A DNA stretch of 8,133 bases from NCBI GenBank assembly GCA_913043885.1, contig CAJWOB010000099.1:1-8133 (forward strand), given 5' to 3'. The notes beneath the pieces were generated by a model. The model ran no database searches. It had not been told where the DNA came from and worked only from the letters and a program-made list of their open reading frames with translations. Shown in pieces: positions 4,810 to 8,133 of this stretch (position 1 is the first letter of the stretch; every line of letters begins with the position of its first letter). The position numbers were made by a program, and so were the translations under genes. This DNA comes from an uncultured Spirochaetaceae bacterium. Lineage in GTDB: Bacteria > Spirochaetota > Spirochaetia > SZUA-6 > Bin103.

Positions 4810-7606
4810 TCTCTCGCTGGCCCGCAGAGCTGGCGGATCGCGACGATGCCGCCGACGCCTCCAGGGTCTTCGCGACCTCGGTTACCTCGATAACCTCGAT
4901 AACGTCCCCGATCTTGACGTCGTTGAAGTTCTCGACGCGGATGCCGCACTCGAACCCAGCCTCCACCTCGCGGGCGTCGTCCTTGAAGCGACGCAGGGTC
5001 TCCACGCGACTGCGATAGATGGGCCTGCCATCGCGGTTGACCTGGGCCACGGCGCCACGTCGGACCGTCCCACTCTGCACATAACAGCCGGCGATAACGC
5101 CGGTGCGCGAGTAGCGGAAGGTCTCCCGCACCTCGGCCATGCCGAGGGTCTGCTCCACCACGTCCGGCGAGAGCAGTCCCTCCATCGCCTTGCGGACGTC
5201 GTCGATTACCTCGTAGATGATGTCGTACTTGCGCACCTCGACCTTCTCGCGCTCCGCCAATGCCTGGGCGTTGGGCGCGGGCCGGATGTGGAAGCCGATG
5301 ACTATGGCGTTGGAGGCGGAAGCGAGGGCGATGTCGTCCTTGTTGATGGCGCCGGCGGCGGCGTGGATGACGTTGAGCTTGATCTCGCCGGTGCTGAGCC
5401 GCTCCAGCGCGCTGCGCAGCGCCTCGACCGAGCCGTGCACGTCGGCCTTTATGACGACCTTCAGCTCCTGAACGTCGCCCTCGCTGATCTGCTCGTAGAT
5501 GTTGTCGAGGGTGACCTTGCTCCCGGCCTGCGCCTCTTCGGCCTTCTTGAGCTCCTGCCGTTTCTCGCCCACCTGACGAGCAGAGCGCTCGTTCTCGGTG
5601 GCCTGGAACGGGTCGCCGGCATCCGGGATGCCGGTGAGGCCGACGATCTGCACCGGCTCGGAGGGGGTGGCCTCCTTCACCCGCTCGCCGCGGTCGTTGT
5701 ACATGGTGCGGATCTTCCCGGGGAACACGCCGGCGACGAACGAGTCGCCCTGCTTCAGCGTGCCCCTCTGCACCAACACGGTGGCGACTATGCCTCGCCC
5801 CAGATCCACCCGGGACTCCACCACCTTGCCTACGGCGCGGGTCTTGTAGCTGGCTTTGAGATCGAGCAACTCGGCCTGCAGCGAGATGGACTCGAGCAGC
5901 CCCTCGATGCCCTCGTTCTTTAGCGCTGAGATCTGGCCGAACAGCGCCGATCCGCCCCACTCCTCAGGGGTCAGATCGTGCTGCTCCGAAAGTTGCCGCT
6001 TCACGCGCTCCGGGTTGGCCGCCTCCAAGTCCATCTTGTTGATGGCGACGATGATCGGTACGTCGGCGGCCTTGGCGTGGTTGATGGCCTCTACGGTCTG
6101 CGGCATGAGGCCATCGTCGGCCGCAACCACCAGCACGACGAGGTCGGTGACCTGAGCGCCGCGGGCGCGCATGGCGGTAAACGCCTCGTGGCCCGGTGTG
6201 TCCAGAAACACGATCCGGCCGCTTGCCGTGTCGACGCCGTAAGCACCGATGTGCTGGGTGATGCCACCAGCCTCGCCGGCGACCACGTTGGCGTTGCGAA
6301 TAGCGTCGAGCAGCTGGGTCTTTCCGTGGTCGACGTGGCCCATGATGGTAACCACCGGCGGCCGCGTCTCCAGATCGGCATCCTCGACGGACTCTTCCTC
6401 GATGACGGTTTCGTCGAACAGGGAGACGACGTTGACCTTGGAGCCGTACTCCTCGGCCAGGATGGTGGCGGTGTCGGCATCGATCTGCTGGTTGATGGTC
6501 GCCATCGTCCCCATGCTCATGAGCTTGGCGATGAGGTCGGATGCTTTCAGATTGAGCTTCTTCGCCAGCTCCGAGACCGTAGTGGTCTCCAGGATGTCTA
6601 CCTGCTTGGGTACCGGGTTGGTCTTGGGGATTTCCTTCTTGCGCGCGAAGGAGGCGAGCTTCTCCTCGTGCTCCTCGGGGCCGTACTCGAACGCCGGTCG
6701 CCGGGTCCGGTTCGTCTTGAAGAACTTCTTTGCCCCAGGCTTCCCTTCGGTGGTCGGCGCGCCGGACGAGGAGGCACCACCATTGCTGTCGAAGTTACGG
6801 TCTCGCCGTGGGCCACTGCCGGGTCTGCCGGGCGGGCGTCCGCCGGGCGACGGCCGCGGCCTACCGCCGGGGCGCCCCCCCTGGGTGCGCGGCATGCCAC
6901 GGCCCGGGCCGGCTGGAGATCGCATCCGTCCGACCGGCTCGGAGTGAGTGCGAGTCGGCTCCTGAATGCCGCCACTCTCCGCCGCCGTCGATATCCGTCT
7001 GGGGGACTCCTCGGCAGCGCGAATGCGATCGGCAGCGGTGGTCAGTCGCCGGCGTGGTGCGGTCTCGCCGGCTGCAGGTGCCTTGTCCGCCGGCGCGCGG
7101 CTGCCGGCATCGGCGTCGGCGCGCGGCTTGGCGCCAGAGGATGCGCCAGTTGCGGACGGCGCCAAAGGGCGGCGCTCCGCCGGCGACGTGCCGGCGTCGG
7201 CTTGCGGCTCACCGGACCCGGTACCGCTAGCGCTGGCCTCCGTGGCTGTCGAGCCAGCAGCGGCGGCGGGCGTATTGGCCTTGGCTGCCGGCCGTGGGGG
7301 GGATGCGACCTCGTCCGCAGCGGATGCCGTTGCGGCCGCAGCCGTAGTCGGGGCCGCAGCCGTGGTAGCGGCCGCAGCCGGCGCCGCCTTCTTCTGCGCC
7401 GTCGGCTTGCGCTTGACGACGATCTTCTTCGGTTTCTTGACGACGACGACCTTCTTCTTCTCGGCGTCGGCGGCCTCTTCCGGGGGAGGCGGCGGTGGCT
7501 CTGGCTTCTTCTTTATGAGTGTTGCTTTGGGCTTGGCCCCAACACCAGCATCGGCACCCTCCTTGGGCTGCTCGGCTGCCGAATCCGTCGTCTGGTCGTC
7601 ACTCAT
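4781..7606 (-). CDS. infB: Translation initiation factor IF-2
   Basis: This 941-residue GTPase delivers formyl-Met-tRNA to the 30S P site and promotes subunit joining. Seen: a long low-complexity N-terminus with a Lys-rich block (32-73, containing a six-Pro run), an Ala-rich block (74-135) and an Arg/Gly/Pro-rich block (224-270). An IF2_N module follows (about 336-387, VSELAKKLNL). The G domain has G1 GHVDHGKT (423-430), a G2 region around GGITQHIGAY (447-456), G3 DTPGH (469-473), G4 NKMD (523-526) and G5 SAL (560-562). Beta-barrel domain II lies at about 590-675, and the C1/C2 domains contain ADVHGSVEAL and end at GFECGIRVENFNDVKIGD. A Ser/Ala-rich tail closes the protein. All GTPase motifs are intact. 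The start is ATG at 7606, whose downstream sequence KATLIKKK looks like other spirochaetal IF2 N-termini. No Shine-Dalgarno is evident. It stops with TGA inside rbfA. Confidence 0.98.
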   Translation of the reverse strand: MSDDQTTDSAAEQPKEGADAGVGAKPKATLIKKKPEPPPPPPEEAADAEKKKVVVVKKPKKIVVKRKPTAQKKAAPAAAATTAAAPTTAAAATASAADEVASPPRPAAKANTPAAAAGSTATEASASGTGSGEPQADAGTSPAERRPLAPSATGASSGAKPRADADAGSRAPADKAPAAGETAPRRRLTTAADRIRAAEESPRRISTAAESGGIQEPTRTHSEPVGRMRSPAGPGRGMPRTQGGRPGGRPRPSPGGRPPGRPGSGPRRDRNFDSNGGASSSGAPTTEGKPGAKKFFKTNRTRRPAFEYGPEEHEEKLASFARKKEIPKTNPVPKQVDILETTTVSELAKKLNLKASDLIAKLMSMGTMATINQQIDADTATILAEEYGSKVNVVSLFDETVIEEESVEDADLETRPPVVTIMGHVDHGKTQLLDAIRNANVVAGEAGGITQHIGAYGVDTASGRIVFLDTPGHEAFTAMRARGAQVTDLVVLVVAADDGLMPQTVEAINHAKAADVPIIVAINKMDLEAANPERVKRQLSEQHDLTPEEWGGSALFGQISALKNEGIEGLLESISLQAELLDLKASYKTRAVGKVVESRVDLGRGIVATVLVQRGTLKQGDSFVAGVFPGKIRTMYNDRGERVKEATPSEPVQIVGLTGIPDAGDPFQATENERSARQVGEKRQELKKAEEAQAGSKVTLDNIYEQISEGDVQELKVVIKADVHGSVEALRSALERLSTGEIKLNVIHAAAGAINKDDIALASASNAIVIGFHIRPAPNAQALAEREKVEVRKYDIIYEVIDDVRKAMEGLLSPDVVEQTLGMAEVRETFRYSRTGVIAGCYVQSGTVRRGAVAQVNRDGRPIYRSRVETLRRFKDDAREVEAGFECGIRVENFNDVKIGDVIEVIEVTEVAKTLEASAASSRSASSAGQRESVGATAQKG
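4876..4902 (-). repeat. Three 9-bp tandem units near the infB 3' end
   Basis: On the plus strand CCTCGGTTA (4876-4884) is followed by two identical copies of CCTCGATAA (4885-4893 and 4894-4902). On the coding strand they encode the VIEVIEVTEV segment just after the last beta strand of the IF2 C-terminal domain. The units are in frame and probably reflect a small local duplication. Confidence 0.7.
7334..7387 (-). repeat. Three 18-bp imperfect tandem repeats inside infB
   Basis: On the plus strand three adjacent 18-base units (7334-7351, 7352-7369, 7370-7387) each begin GGCCGCAGCCG. Units one and two are closely similar; the third diverges after that core. They lie in frame in infB and encode the Ala/Thr/Pro stretch at about residues 74-91. 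The unit length is a multiple of three, so copy-number change would keep the reading frame. This is probably slippage or expansion in a tolerant linker with no specific function. Confidence 0.75.
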
Positions 7607-7658
7607 GCGCTAGTTGCACGTACCGGAGGGGAGAAGCGGCCCTAACCGCCGGTTTTTG

Positions 7659-7689
7659 AGTATAGCGAGACGAGAGGACCATCTGTCAA
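7659..7689 (-). promoter_or_regulatory. Candidate sigma70-type promoter in the nusA-infB spacer
   Basis: Read on the minus strand, a perfect -35 hexamer TTGACA (7684-7689) is followed, after a 19-base spacer, by TATACT (7659-7664), which matches the -10 consensus at five of six positions. The predicted start would fall near 7652, about 45 bases upstream of the infB ATG. The spacer is two bases longer than the optimal 17, which would weaken the promoter, but two near-perfect hexamers in a GC-rich intergenic gap are unlikely by chance. It would let infB and the downstream genes be transcribed independently of nusA. Confidence 0.55.
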
Positions 7690-7726
7690 CGAGCGGCGAA
7701 TTGTGCCCCACCCTGCTGCCCGAAAG

Positions 7727-8133
7727 CTACCCCTCGTCGCCCTCTTGCTCCTCGTCGCCCTCTTCCTCGTCCTCTTCGACCACCTCGACATTCTCGTCGA
7801 TTACGGCCCGCAGAGCGGTCACCGCGTCCCGGTCCAGGCCTTCGACGGCGACGAGATCCTCGTCGCTCATGGAGATGATCTCGACGACAATGTCGCGGAT
7901 CTCTTCCCGCGCGCTTTCGGAATCGAGCTGCGCCAGCTGAGACAGGTCGATCGTGTCGATCAGCGCATTGAAGATTGTGGTCTTCGTTGCGTAGTACTGT
8001 TCAGACTGCTGTGAAACCTGGCGGACCTTTTCCTGCTTCGGCTCCGGCGAGGCCGGGGCTGGCGGAGATGGCGCCGGTGCAGTGTGCGGTTCCGATGTCG
8101 TATTACCAACGACTGGTGGGCTTCCTGGCGGTG
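7727..8133 (-). CDS. nusA: Transcription termination/antitermination factor NusA, C-terminal part (partial)
   Basis: Only the last 134 codons are in the window; the frame is open to the right edge and ends with TAG at 7727-7729. Seen: a Pro/Ala/Ser-rich linker (visible residues 1-35), then a helical segment (about 45-85, including YYATKTTIFNALIDTIDLS), then a helix-hairpin-helix-like motif (88-112, MSDEDLVAVEGLDRDAV), then a strongly acidic tail (112-134, VEVVEEDEEE onwards). Known: NusA binds RNA polymerase and RNA and sits immediately upstream of infB in most bacteria. Many NusA proteins end in helix-hairpin-helix repeats and an acidic tail. The S1 and KH domains that would prove the identity lie outside the window, so the call rests on gene order and the C-terminal motif. 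The Pro-rich linker is unusual for NusA. Alternative: another HhH-containing protein upstream of infB, which is less likely. Confidence 0.72.
   Translation of the reverse strand, partial: PPGSPPVVGNTTSEPHTAPAPSPPAPASPEPKQEKVRQVSQQSEQYYATKTTIFNALIDTIDLSQLAQLDSESAREEIRDIVVEIISMSDEDLVAVEGLDRDAVTALRAVIDENVEVVEEDEEEGDEEQEGDEG

Noticed and set aside
4749..5960. A 403-codon minus-strand frame overlapping infB in another phase
   Set aside because: Its Arg/Gly/Ala-rich translation is the shifted reading of the IF2 G domain and C-terminal half, whose own frame is intact and conserved.
5978..7645. A 555-codon open frame on the plus strand opposite infB, and similar long plus-strand frames at 606-1487, 2971-4161 and 4718-5923
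   Set aside because: They lie exactly opposite strongly conserved minus-strand genes in GC-rich DNA, where stop codons are rare in antisense frames. Their translations are low-complexity and match no family I recognise.
7644..7657. Plus-strand AACC-GCC-GGTT followed by T residues, resembling a small terminator
   Set aside because: The stem is only 4 bp, no plus-strand gene precedes it, and on the transcribed minus strand the T-run becomes an A-run.
7703..8014. Plus-strand frame starting with a very hydrophobic stretch that looks like a membrane anchor
   Set aside because: The Leu/Val/Phe run is simply the antisense of the Glu/Asp codons in the acidic NusA tail, and there is no ribosome binding site.

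Overview
The window is one uninterrupted run of seven minus-strand genes. In transcription order (right to left) they are: 3' end of nusA (partial) - infB - rbfA - truB - ribF - rpsO - pnp (3' end beyond base 1). This is the classic bacterial transcription/translation/RNA-processing operon. I see no plus-strand gene, no RNA gene, no mobile element, no CRISPR array and no sign of a novel defence or biosynthetic system. The many long open frames on the plus strand, and in a second minus frame, are shadows of these GC-rich genes.

Organism: the DNA is GC-rich, and the proteins look most like Spirochaetota to me. The IF2 C-terminal half and the PNPase N-terminus (start MKHTVTCQVGQEDLILETGR, then LAKQANG) resemble Treponema/Spirochaeta proteins as I remember them, and the gene order matches the spirochaetal locus. 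A high-GC spirochaete, for example an environmental Spirochaetaceae-like lineage, is my best guess. This rests on recall, not on a search.

Layout: the nusA tail (7727-8133) is followed by a 120-base spacer holding a sigma70-type promoter candidate for infB (7659-7689). infB (4781-7606) overlaps rbfA (4462-4809) by 29 bases, and truB (3524-4453) follows after 8 bases. An 82-base spacer separates truB from ribF (2620-3441), 72 bases separate ribF from rpsO (2269-2547), and 91 bases separate rpsO from pnp (1-2177). The rpsO and pnp leaders each contain a perfect inverted repeat just upstream of a clear Shine-Dalgarno sequence, where autoregulatory RNA structures of S15 and PNPase lie in other bacteria.

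Functionally, NusA modulates transcription elongation and termination, IF2 brings initiator tRNA to the ribosome, RbfA and S15 belong to 30S maturation and structure, TruB makes tRNA pseudouridine 55, and PNPase degrades RNA. RibF is the usual metabolic passenger (FAD synthesis). Its C-terminal riboflavin kinase half appears degenerate, which is the most interesting point in the window. Other points are low-complexity Arg/Gly-rich segments in both IF2 and PNPase, a Pro-rich linker plus acidic tail in NusA, and three GTG start codons.
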